Source of the DNA: Nitrincola lacisaponensis
GTDB lineage: Bacteria; Pseudomonadota; Gammaproteobacteria; Pseudomonadales; Balneatricaceae
DNA length: 64,000 nucleotides
Assembly (NCBI RefSeq): GCF_000691225.1
Contig: NZ_JMSZ01000042.1
Coordinates: 1 to 64,000 of the forward strand
Reading direction: 5' to 3'
In this document: piece after piece, positions 46,907 to 54,629 of the stretch
Position numbering within the stretch: position 1 is the first letter of the stretch
Layout of the letters: each line of letters starts with the position of its first letter
Program-made: the position numbers and the translations under genes
Notes under the pieces: generated by a model
The model's input: only the letters and a program-made list of their open reading frames with translations
What the model was told of the DNA's origin: nothing
Databases searched by the model: none

Positions 46907-47745
46907 GCAAGGTGTTTTCTGAACAAGCTGATCAGGATTATCAGCTGCGCTTTGGTGGAACGCGACGGCTCTACGGTGAGGGGCTGACAGCATATTTTCG
47001 TCAGGCACATGTCGTGGTTGTGGGAATCGGAGGTGTAGGCTCCTGGGTGGCTGAAGCGCTGGCACGTTCAGCGATAGGTGAAATCACCCTGATTGATCTA
47101 GACGATATCTGCATCAGTAATATCAATCGTCAGATTCATGCCACCGATCAGACCATCGGGCAGATGAAAGTCGAGGTCATGGCGGACCGTATCAAGGCCA
47201 TTAATCCCTATTGTCAGGTGCATCAGCGTGCGGCATTTATTCAGGCGGCCAATCTGGCTGAGCTGATAGACGATAATGCAGACTATGTCGTAGATGCCAT
47301 CGATAACGTGCGTGACAAGGCCGCTCTGATTGCCTGGTGCAAGCGCCGCAAGATTCCGGTGATTACCCTGGGTGGTGCGGGTGGGCAAGTTGACCCCACC
47401 CAGATCTGTATCGCAGATTTGACTCGGACCTCGCAGGACCCCCTGGCCGCAAAACTGCGTTCGGTGTTACGTCGCCATCATGGGTTCAGCAAGACTGACA
47501 AATTTGGTATCGACTGTGTGTACTCCACGGAGCAGCTGCGCTATCCCCAGGCTGATGGCAGCGTCTGTCATCGCAAGCCGGAAACGGATGGTCCATCGCG
47601 TCTGGACTGTGCTGGCGGTTTTGGTGCAGCGACATGCGTGACAGCGACGTTCGGCTTTGTTGCGGTGTCGCGTGTATTGAAAAAAATGGAAGCCCGCTAT
47701 CTGCGTCAGCAAGAGCAGGCTCAATCAACAGAGGTAAATCGTTAA
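46900..47745 (+). CDS. tcdA: tRNA threonylcarbamoyladenosine dehydratase TcdA
   Basis: E1-like enzyme that cyclises t6A37 of tRNA to ct6A using ATP. The 281 residues show the nucleotide-binding VVGIGGVGSWVAEALARS, the NINRQIHA block, VDAIDNVRDKAALI and GGAGGQVDPTQI. The start overlaps the hda stop. The stop shares one base with the apbE start (TAATG). Confidence 0.93.
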   Translation: MVGKVFSEQADQDYQLRFGGTRRLYGEGLTAYFRQAHVVVVGIGGVGSWVAEALARSAIGEITLIDLDDICISNINRQIHATDQTIGQMKVEVMADRIKAINPYCQVHQRAAFIQAANLAELIDDNADYVVDAIDNVRDKAALIAWCKRRKIPVITLGGAGGQVDPTQICIADLTRTSQDPLAAKLRSVLRRHHGFSKTDKFGIDCVYSTEQLRYPQADGSVCHRKPETDGPSRLDCAGGFGAATCVTATFGFVAVSRVLKKMEARYLRQQEQAQSTEVNR

Positions 47746-48803
47746 TGAATCCGATGCGCTATGGCGTGCTGTCATTCATCCTGTTATCGATTCTGGTGTT
47801 GGCAGGTTGTACTGACAAGCCTGCAGAATCTGAAGTCAAACGCCTGGAAGGTGCGATTTTTGGTACCTTCTGGATGGTGTCGCTGGCGGATCCTGTCAGC
47901 GATAGTCGTCTCACCGAGTTGCGTCAGGGCATTCAGGAAACTCTGGAGCGCGTAGATTGGCAGATGTCTACCTGGAAGCCGGAATCGGAGCTGATGCAAC
48001 TCAATGCGCATCCGGTAGGTGAGTGGCGCCCGGTCTCAGCCGATCTGATGCGTGTATTGGCGTTGAGTCAGGAAATATCCGCTCAGAGTGACGGAGCCTT
48101 TGATATCACAGTTGGTAATCTGGTAAACCTGTGGAGCTTTGGACCGGAGCAGCGCCCAGACTCTATTCCAGAGCCGGAGTTGCTGGCGGCTCGACTGGAA
48201 ACTGCCGGTTATCAGGGGCTGGAGCTGGACTCTGAAGCGGGTACAGCACGTCGGCAGGCCGATTTTTTTATCGATCTGTCGGGTGTGGCCAAGGGATTTG
48301 GTGTCGATGAAGTGGCGCGTTATCTTGCCGCTGAAGGGCTGCAAAACTATCTGGTGAATATCGGTGGTGATATTGTTGCTGCCGGTCAGCGAGCGGCTGA
48401 GCAGAGCTGGCGTATCGGTATTGAGCTGCCTCACAGTGGCGTACAGGTAGCGCATCACATTATTCCTGTCACCAACATGTCGGTTGCAACCTCGGGTGAC
48501 TATCGCAATTATTTTGAGGTGGCCGGGCAGCGTTACTCCCATACCATTAACCCGGTGACCGGTTGGCCGATTGATCATCGTGTGGCATCGGTCACAGTGC
48601 TGGCGCCGGAAAATATGGATGCCGATGCCTGGGCGACTGCGATGATGGTTCTGGGTACTGAGGGACTGCCTTTGGCTGAAACGATGGGGTTACGTGTGCT
48701 GATGCTGGAGCGACAGGGAGAGGACTGGGTGACACATTTGTCATCTGCCATGGTGGACTATCTGGGTGAAGAGAAAGCTCAGTCGCTGTTGCAGGGTGGC
48801 TAG
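47745..48803 (+). CDS. apbE: FAD:protein FMN transferase (ApbE), lipoprotein
   Basis: Attaches FMN to threonine residues of flavoproteins such as Na+-NQR or RNF subunits in the periplasm. The 352 residues carry a lipobox signal (LVLAGC, Cys about 19), the FGTFWMV opening, the DLSGVAKGFGVD block and the metal-binding ATSGDYRNYF / HTINPVTGWPI segments. It closes the DUF2066-hda-tcdA-apbE unit. In many bacteria apbE follows the nqr genes, which are not in this window. Confidence 0.93.
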   Translation: MNPMRYGVLSFILLSILVLAGCTDKPAESEVKRLEGAIFGTFWMVSLADPVSDSRLTELRQGIQETLERVDWQMSTWKPESELMQLNAHPVGEWRPVSADLMRVLALSQEISAQSDGAFDITVGNLVNLWSFGPEQRPDSIPEPELLAARLETAGYQGLELDSEAGTARRQADFFIDLSGVAKGFGVDEVARYLAAEGLQNYLVNIGGDIVAAGQRAAEQSWRIGIELPHSGVQVAHHIIPVTNMSVATSGDYRNYFEVAGQRYSHTINPVTGWPIDHRVASVTVLAPENMDADAWATAMMVLGTEGLPLAETMGLRVLMLERQGEDWVTHLSSAMVDYLGEEKAQSLLQGG

Positions 48804-48865
48804 TGTCCGGGGCAGGTAATAGCGGACCTGCCTGAAGAGTGCTGCAGTGAACGCTCGGTCAAATG

Positions 48866-48902
48866 TGTCAAGAAAGTGACAATTTCGCTCGCTTTCTTGA
48901 CA
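48866..48902. promoter_or_regulatory. Long inverted repeat overlapping the -35 of the mgtE promoter
   Basis: TGTCAAGAAAG (48866-48876) and CTTTCTTGACA (48892-48902) are perfect complements. The stem extends inwards by three pairs with one T-G (14 pairs, 9-base loop). Its right arm contains the TTGACA that serves as mgtE -35. It could be an operator or the end hairpin of the apbE transcript. Confidence 0.55.
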
Positions 48903-48926
48903 AAATGCGTCTTTTTTCAATATATT
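48897..48926 (+). promoter_or_regulatory. Sigma-70 promoter for the mgtE leader
   Basis: Perfect TTGACA (48897-48902), 18-base spacer, TATATT (48921-48926). Transcription from here would give a leader of about 155 bases before mgtE, which contains the short upstream frame at 48961. Confidence 0.7.
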
Positions 48927-48960
48927 ATACACATTCATAGGGTTTAATCTGAGGATCATC

Positions 48961-49044
48961 ATGGACCCCAGCCGATGTTGCTTTAACATCAATCAACTGA
49001 TATCTGCCTGCTCAACACAAGCCCTCCTCTTCGCTGATCTGTAA
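48961..49044 (+). CDS. Candidate leader peptide upstream of mgtE
   Basis: A 27-codon frame starts at ATG 48961 with a strong Shine-Dalgarno GAGGAT five bases upstream and ends 44 bases before mgtE. The peptide opens MDPSRCCFN and ends LLFADL; it matches no family I know. A small hairpin GATGTT/AACATC (48974-48990) lies inside it. E. coli magnesium transporter genes mgtA and corA are controlled through leader peptides (MgtL, CorL), and MgtL also starts with acidic residue plus proline. A similar role here is inference from position and form. Confidence 0.45.
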   Translation: MDPSRCCFNINQLISACSTQALLFADL

Positions 49045-49088
49045 GACAGTCGTTCGGGTGGGTGCTGAGCCTGCTTTGGAGACTGACA

Positions 49089-50432
49089 ATGAATTACGCC
49101 GAACTCTCTGAATCCTTGCGCGATGCAATGGAGAAGCAGGACACCGTCGCCATCGAATCGCTGGTGGTGGAGTTTCAACCGGCGGATCTGGCCGAATTTC
49201 TGCATGAAGAAGAGGTGGATGTCAGCCTCAAAATTCTGGCCCATCTTGATATCGAAGAACGCGCCGAAGTTTTTGGTTACCTGCCGCTTAATACCCAGTT
49301 TGACGTTTCCGAGGAAATGACTGCCGAAGGTCTGGCTCAGTTGCTGAACTGTATGGAGTCAGATGAGCGTGCTGACCTGTTTAACCTGATGGATGAGGAT
49401 CGTCAGACTGCTGTTCTCAAGTTGATGGCTCAGGAGGAGCGCGAAGACTTGCGTCGTATGGCCTCATACGAGGATGGTACTGTCGGTGCCATCATGACCA
49501 GTAACTACGCCAGCGTACCAGTGACTGATACAGTACTGCAGGCACTGGACAAGGTACGTAAAACCGCGCCGGATGCCGAAACCATCTATCAGATTTACGT
49601 CCTGGATAAGCTCCATCGCCTGGTAGGAACCGTTTCTCTGCGTGAACTGATTGTCAGTCGTCCTACCGCCCTGGTCAGCGATCTGATGGTATCTGAACTG
49701 ATCACCATGTCTCCGGATCAGGAGCAGGAAGATGCCTCCAGGCTGATCAGCCGCTATGACTTGCTGGCATTGCCAGTCATTGATAATCAGCAGCGCCTGG
49801 TCGGTATTGTGACCTACGATGATGCGATGGACGTTGCTGAAGCAGAGGCAACTGAGGACATCCTGAAAGGGGGTTCAATCAGTGGTCTGGAAGGCAGCAT
49901 CAAAGATGCGTCCAAGTTTATGCTGTATCGTAAACGTATCTTCTGGTTGCTGCTGTTGGTGTTTGCCAATATTTTTACAGCTGCCGGTATCGCGATCTAC
50001 GAAGATACCATCTCCAAATATGCTGTTCTGGTGTTCTTTATGCCGTTGCTGATCGGTAGTGCCGGTAATGCCGGCTCTCAGGCTTCGACACTGATGGTGC
50101 GTGCTTTGGGCACAGGTGATGTGGAGCTCTCCGATTGGGCGAGGCTGTTTGGACGGGAGATACTTATTGCTCTGGCGCTTGGTTTGACCATGGCATTTGC
50201 TGTTGCCTTCATTGGTCATTATCGAGGTGGACAGGATATTGCCATGATTGTGGCGTTGAGCATGGTCGCTGTGGTCATGATGGGGAGTCTTTTGGGCTTG
50301 AGCCTGCCGTTTGTTCTGAAGCGTGTTGGCTTCGATCCAGCTACAGCCAGCGCTCCTCTGGTTGCAACGATTGCCGACGCTGCGGGTATTCTGGTGTATT
50401 TTGGTATCGCTACCGCCATTCTTGGGCTGTGA
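49089..50432 (+). CDS. mgtE: Magnesium transporter MgtE
   Basis: Magnesium-gated Mg2+ channel, 447 residues. Order: N-terminal superhelical domain (about 1-125), paired CBS domains (about 130-250, GAIMTSNYASVPVTDTVLQA and LMVSELITMSPDQEQ), connecting helix, and five membrane helices (about 280-447) with the GSAGNAGSQASTLMVRAL pore block. The ATG at 49089 has GGAG seven bases upstream; the frame opens earlier but without a ribosome site. It stands alone, convergent with a candidate small RNA gene. Confidence 0.95.
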   Translation: MNYAELSESLRDAMEKQDTVAIESLVVEFQPADLAEFLHEEEVDVSLKILAHLDIEERAEVFGYLPLNTQFDVSEEMTAEGLAQLLNCMESDERADLFNLMDEDRQTAVLKLMAQEEREDLRRMASYEDGTVGAIMTSNYASVPVTDTVLQALDKVRKTAPDAETIYQIYVLDKLHRLVGTVSLRELIVSRPTALVSDLMVSELITMSPDQEQEDASRLISRYDLLALPVIDNQQRLVGIVTYDDAMDVAEAEATEDILKGGSISGLEGSIKDASKFMLYRKRIFWLLLLVFANIFTAAGIAIYEDTISKYAVLVFFMPLLIGSAGNAGSQASTLMVRALGTGDVELSDWARLFGREILIALALGLTMAFAVAFIGHYRGGQDIAMIVALSMVAVVMMGSLLGLSLPFVLKRVGFDPATASAPLVATIADAAGILVYFGIATAILGL

Positions 50433-50438
50433 CCTGTC

Positions 50439-50464
50439 AAAAAAAAGCCCCTCCGAAGAGGGGC
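50439..50464 (-). terminator. Strong rho-independent terminator on the minus strand
   Basis: Read leftwards, GCCCCTC-TTCG-GAGGGGC is followed by eight T (50446-50439). On the plus strand no T-run follows the stem, so this serves leftward transcription: the candidate small RNA, and read-through from pheA. It ends seven bases from the mgtE stop. Confidence 0.85.
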
Positions 50465-50564
50465 AAGCAAAGTGCATACAACTCAGGAAGAGTTGAGAGA
50501 TGGGATGCGATAAGGTTGAATCCGGAAAGGAACAACTTTTTCGCGTCCTGAAGCTCAGGACAAT
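50439..50564 (-). ncRNA. Candidate intergenic small RNA, about 125 nt
   Basis: Between the convergent mgtE and pheA lies a complete small transcription unit on the minus strand. The -35 is TTGTGC (50596-50591), followed by a 17-base spacer and -10 TATCTT (50573-50568). The predicted RNA would start near 50562-50566. It would hold a 5' hairpin GTCCTGA/TCAGGAC (50545-50561), an unstructured stretch with TTCCTTTCC, a second hairpin CAACTC/GAGTTG (50479-50495) and a strong terminator hairpin with eight U. No open frame of useful length is inside. I recognise no known family; a trans-acting Hfq-type regulator is possible. Confidence 0.55.
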
Positions 50565-50567
50565 TTA

Positions 50568-50596
50568 AAGATAGTTCAATTTTGTGCGCCGCACAA
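50568..50596 (-). promoter_or_regulatory. Small RNA promoter overlapped by a 15-base palindrome
   Basis: TTGTGCGCCGCACAA (50582-50596) is a perfect inverted repeat with 7-base arms and a single centre base. It covers the -35 TTGTGC and the start of the spacer of the predicted leftward promoter (-10 TATCTT at 50573-50568), the position expected for a repressor operator. Confidence 0.5.
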
Positions 50597-50778
50597 TAGG
50601 GAAATCACCTACTGTTAGATTTTTTCATTCTAATAAAATATTTTTTTGTGCATTGCAGCATGCGAAAGATCTAAAAGCCTGCAGATCAATGCATTACTCA
50701 AGAAGAGGAGCGCTGATAAGCGTTCTGTGCACTGCAAAACCGGCGCCCCGGATGTTTAAAGCGGGTGATTCCGGGCTA

Positions 50779-51630
50779 TCAGCCCGGTTTGCGGAAAGGA
50801 TGTGCCTTGTACGTCCCCATAATCCGGACTTCACTGGCAAAAAAATTCAACTCTTGTAAGGCATGCTGCATGGCCGCCTGATGCGGATGGCCTTCAACAT
50901 CGAGGTGAAAGCTGGAAACCTGCATGGTGTCGGAGGCCATATAGCTTTCCAGTTTGACCATGTTGACACCGTTGGTGGCAAAGCCTCCCAGCGCCTTGTA
51001 CAGCGCTGCCGGAATGTTACGGACGCGAAACATCAGCGTAGTAATGTAGTGTTGACCTTCTTCAAAGGCCGGCATGCGGCTCTCGCGCGCCAGGATCATG
51101 AAGCGGGTGGTGTTGCCGCTGATATCCTGAAAATTCGGATTGAGAATCTCCAGCTCATAGAGTTCAGCCGCCAGGCTGGACGCAATCGCCGCATGCCCGG
51201 GTTGGCGGCTCTCTGCCAGTTCATGTGCAGCACCGGCGGTATCCAGTGCGGCGATTGGCTGCAAACCCAGTTTTTTGATATTGCCGTCACACTGGGCCAG
51301 TGCCTGAGGGTGTGATGCGATGGTGCGTAACGCTTCCAGTTTGGTGCCAGGCAGGGCCAGCAAACAATGATTCACTGGCTCAAAATGCTCGCCAATAATA
51401 TGCAGCTGGGTTTTTGGCATCAGCCGGTAGATTTCCTCGACACGTCCGGCTGTTGAGTTTTCCAGTGGAATCATGGCCAGGCGAGCATCGCCACGTTCTA
51501 CCATAAACATGGCTTCGACAAAGCTTTCACAGGCATGGGCACGCAGTTCAGGGTGAACTCGGCAGCAAGCCAGATGAGAGTAGGCACCTTCGTGCCCCTG
51601 GTAGGCAATCACATCGTTGGTCTGAGTCAT
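50779..51630 (-). CDS. pheA: Monofunctional prephenate dehydratase
   Basis: Converts prephenate to phenylpyruvate for phenylalanine. The 283 residues contain only the dehydratase domain (about 5-185, with the catalytic-region motif GNTTRFMILAR) and a C-terminal ACT domain (about 197-275, FATNGVNMVKLESYM) for feedback control by phenylalanine. The chorismate mutase domain fused to PheA in E. coli and Pseudomonas is missing, so this is the type common in alphaproteobacteria. The ATG at 51630 is chosen; a TTG at 51663 adds an atypical tail. Confidence 0.92.
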   Translation of the reverse strand: MTQTNDVIAYQGHEGAYSHLACCRVHPELRAHACESFVEAMFMVERGDARLAMIPLENSTAGRVEEIYRLMPKTQLHIIGEHFEPVNHCLLALPGTKLEALRTIASHPQALAQCDGNIKKLGLQPIAALDTAGAAHELAESRQPGHAAIASSLAAELYELEILNPNFQDISGNTTRFMILARESRMPAFEEGQHYITTLMFRVRNIPAALYKALGGFATNGVNMVKLESYMASDTMQVSSFHLDVEGHPHQAAMQHALQELNFFASEVRIMGTYKAHPFRKPG

Positions 51631-51770
51631 GGGCGTCTGTCTGTATCCGTTACAGGGCAACAAAGCGCCTATTATTGCACAGAGTTTCAGGAATCACGAT
51701 CAGCCTTTGAACTCCTGCGTAACTGCGCCTATCATGGTGTCCTTTTTACAGAGTGACAGAGGGTTTCAGA

Positions 51771-54629
51771 TTGTCTCAGACTGAATTTGTGCCGGGGCAG
51801 CGGTGGATCAGTAACACCGAAGTGGATCTGGGGTTGGGGATTGTAGTGGAGTCCGCCAATCGTCGAGTAGAGATCAGTTTTCCGGCAGCGGGTGAGGTAC
51901 GTACCTACGCCATTGATAATGCTCCCTTGAGCCGTGTCTGTTATGAAGCCGATGAAGAGATTTACAGTGACGAAGGCGTGGTGATCCAGGTTCGTGAACG
52001 CATCGAGCATAATGGCTGCTTCATTTATCTGGGTGAGGATGCGGCCGGGAATGAGGTGATTTTGCCGGAATTGCACCTCGACAGTGCGGTCCATTTCAGC
52101 AAGCCCCAGGAACGGTTGTTTGCCGGTCAGATTGACCGTCACGGGCTATTTAAACTGCGTGTCGAGACACTGGAACACCGTCACCGTCTGGAACAGTCAC
52201 CTGCCTATGGCCTGCTGGGCGCACGGGTGGCCTTATTGCCACACCAGCTTTATATCGCTGCCGAGTTGGCTTCCCGCCCGGTACCACGTGCACTGCTGGC
52301 CGATGAGGTCGGACTTGGCAAGACTATTGAGGCCGGGATGATTCTGCATCAGCGCCTGATCAGTGAACGAGCCCGCCGGGTGCTGATTTTGCTGCCGGAC
52401 TCACTCTTGCATCAGTGGCTGGTGGAGATGCACCGCCGTTTCAATCTGACCTTTTCACTATTGGATGCTGAACGCTGTGAAGCGTTACAGGCGTCTGGTC
52501 ACGATAACCCATTCGAGTCTGCCCAACGGGTGATTTCGCCGGTTTCGTTGATGACCCGGGATGCCGCACGTCTTGAGCAGGCAGTGGCTGCAGGCTGGGA
52601 TCTGTTAGTGGTGGATGAAGCCCATCATCTGGGTTGGAGCCGAGAGGTGGTCAGCCATGCCTACCACTGTGTTGAGCGATTGGCACAGCGCAGCGAAGGG
52701 CTGCTGTTGCTGACTGCGACTCCCGAGCAGTTAGGGCCGGAAGGGCACTATGCCCGGCTACGCCTGCTGGACCCTGAGCGTTATCCGGATCTGGACCGGT
52801 TTCTGGAGCAGGAGCAGCAGTATTTTCATTTGAACCATCTGATTGGCTCGTTGCTGGAAGGTGGTGCGGCGTTTTTGCGTCAGGATCGCCATACACAGCG
52901 TGAGCTGGCAGCACGACTGGGGGAAGAAGCCATTACTCATTGGCTGGCCGCTCCGGCCTTGTCACAGGACAACTTGCTGGATCGATTGATTCACCAGCTG
53001 GTGGATCAGCAGGGCACAGGCCGGGTGTTGTTTCGTAATACCCGTCGCACTGTGGAGGGTTTTCCGGCGCGTCGTTTTCAGGGTTACCCGTTGTTGGCCC
53101 CCAATTTTTATGCACCTCAGGGGGCGGATGTACAACTGGAACCCTTGCTGCATCCTGAGCGGCATCTGGGCACCGACTGGATCAGCGTCGACCCCCGGGT
53201 CGCCTGGCTGCAAGACTGGCTGAAGCAGCATCGTCGTGACAAAGTCCTGGTTATCTGTGCTCATGCCGAGACGGCTGTAGCACTGGATGAGTATCTGAGT
53301 TTGCGCCTGGGGGTCAGATCCAGTGTGTTCCATGAGGGCATGAGCCTGGTGAATCGTGACCGCAGTGCTGCCTATTTTGCAGATCAGGAACTGGGCGCCC
53401 AGGTGCTGATCTGCTCTGAAATTGGCAGTGAAGGGCGTAACTTCCAGTTTTGTCATCATCTGGTACTGTTTGATCTGCCTCTGAGCCCGGATTTGCTGGA
53501 ACAACGCATCGGGCGTCTGGACCGTATTGGTCAGACACAGGATGTACAGATTCACCTGCCCTACTATCGCCAGAGTCCTACCGATGTGTTGATGCAGTGG
53601 TACCACCAGGGCCTGAATGCATTTGAACGGGTCTGTGCAGTGGGTGATGCTCTGTATCAGCGGTTTGCCCAGCCGTTGCATGCAGCCATGCATCAACCTG
53701 AAGATGCCGCTGCGCTTGAGTCTCTGCTGCATGCTACTCAGGAAGCACGTGAAGCGCTTGAACAGGAGCTGGCCGAGGGACGGGATCGACTGCTGGAAAT
53801 GAGCAGTTTCAATGCGGAGCGTGCAGATCAGGTACTCCAGGCCATGCAGTCTGAGGATGATGTGAGCCGGATTCAGACCTATGCCGAGCGGTTATTTGAT
53901 CGTTTCGGGATCAGTTTGCAGCCACACGGTCGCCATGGACTGGTACTGCATCCCGGTGAGCATATGCTGTGTCAACTGGCCGAGTTGCCTGAAGAAGGCA
54001 TGACGCTGACATTCAGTCGTGAAGAGGCCCTGCAGCGCGAAGAGATTGAGTTCATGAGCTGGGAACATCCGTTGATGATCGAGCTGATGGAGATGCTGAC
54101 GCATAACGAGATGGGTAACAATGCAATCTGCATGCTGAAGTTGCCTGCCTTGCCACCGGGTACTCTGTTGCTGGAAGCCATTTATGAATTGAATCTGACT
54201 GTACCGCGTGCATTACAACTGCCGCGTTATCTGCCGGGTGGTTATGTGCGTTTGTTGCTGGATTCGGAAGGGCGTGATCTCAGCGAGGTTCTCGGACATC
54301 AGCCGCTGAATCAGCTGGCGCAGCCGCTGAAACTCTCAACGTCTCAAAATATGGTTCGGATGGTACGCGACAAGATCACAGTACAGTTACAGCAGGCACA
54401 GCAGCTGGCTGATGCCCGTTTGCCCGTGCTGCGAGAGACAGCCTTGCAGACGCTGTCCCTGGAGCGTGATGCGGCTTACCAGAGACTGGAGGCCTTGGCG
54501 CGTGTGAATCCTGCCGTGGATGAGGCTGAACTGGAGGCACATCGTTTGGACACCCGCACCCTGCAGCAGGGGCTGCAGAACGCGCGGTTGCGTCTGGACG
54601 CGGTACGGGTGATTGTTGTCGCGGATTAA
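51771..54629 (+). CDS. rapA: RNA polymerase recycling ATPase RapA (HepA)
   Basis: Swi2/Snf2-type ATPase that binds RNA polymerase and frees it from post-termination complexes. The 952 residues carry two N-terminal Tudor-like subdomains (about 5-105, FVPGQRWISNTEVDLGLG), the helicase core with Walker A ADEVGLGKTIEAGMIL and DEAH box VVDEAHHLGW, motif VI QRIGRLDRIGQ, and a C-terminal RapA-specific region (about 600-952). The TTG at 51771 is preferred because AGAGGG lies seven bases before it and it gives the normal RapA N-terminus; GTG at 51753 is the alternative. Its end overlaps the convergent binding-protein gene by four bases. Confidence 0.93.
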   Translation: MSQTEFVPGQRWISNTEVDLGLGIVVESANRRVEISFPAAGEVRTYAIDNAPLSRVCYEADEEIYSDEGVVIQVRERIEHNGCFIYLGEDAAGNEVILPELHLDSAVHFSKPQERLFAGQIDRHGLFKLRVETLEHRHRLEQSPAYGLLGARVALLPHQLYIAAELASRPVPRALLADEVGLGKTIEAGMILHQRLISERARRVLILLPDSLLHQWLVEMHRRFNLTFSLLDAERCEALQASGHDNPFESAQRVISPVSLMTRDAARLEQAVAAGWDLLVVDEAHHLGWSREVVSHAYHCVERLAQRSEGLLLLTATPEQLGPEGHYARLRLLDPERYPDLDRFLEQEQQYFHLNHLIGSLLEGGAAFLRQDRHTQRELAARLGEEAITHWLAAPALSQDNLLDRLIHQLVDQQGTGRVLFRNTRRTVEGFPARRFQGYPLLAPNFYAPQGADVQLEPLLHPERHLGTDWISVDPRVAWLQDWLKQHRRDKVLVICAHAETAVALDEYLSLRLGVRSSVFHEGMSLVNRDRSAAYFADQELGAQVLICSEIGSEGRNFQFCHHLVLFDLPLSPDLLEQRIGRLDRIGQTQDVQIHLPYYRQSPTDVLMQWYHQGLNAFERVCAVGDALYQRFAQPLHAAMHQPEDAAALESLLHATQEAREALEQELAEGRDRLLEMSSFNAERADQVLQAMQSEDDVSRIQTYAERLFDRFGISLQPHGRHGLVLHPGEHMLCQLAELPEEGMTLTFSREEALQREEIEFMSWEHPLMIELMEMLTHNEMGNNAICMLKLPALPPGTLLLEAIYELNLTVPRALQLPRYLPGGYVRLLLDSEGRDLSEVLGHQPLNQLAQPLKLSTSQNMVRMVRDKITVQLQQAQQLADARLPVLRETALQTLSLERDAAYQRLEALARVNPAVDEAELEAHRLDTRTLQQGLQNARLRLDAVRVIVVAD

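Noticed and set aside
46343..47065. Minus-strand open frame of 240 codons opposite hda and tcdA
   Set aside because: It lies across two overlapping real genes and has no recognisable domain or ribosome site.
48930..49088. Magnesium riboswitch (M-box) before mgtE
   Set aside because: The leader is short and I could not find the conserved M-box helices; the short frame with its ribosome site explains it better.
50771..50787. Hairpin CCGGGCT/AGCCCGG at the pheA stop as its terminator
   Set aside because: No T-run follows on the minus strand; the strong terminator at 50439-50464 is more likely to end leftward transcription.
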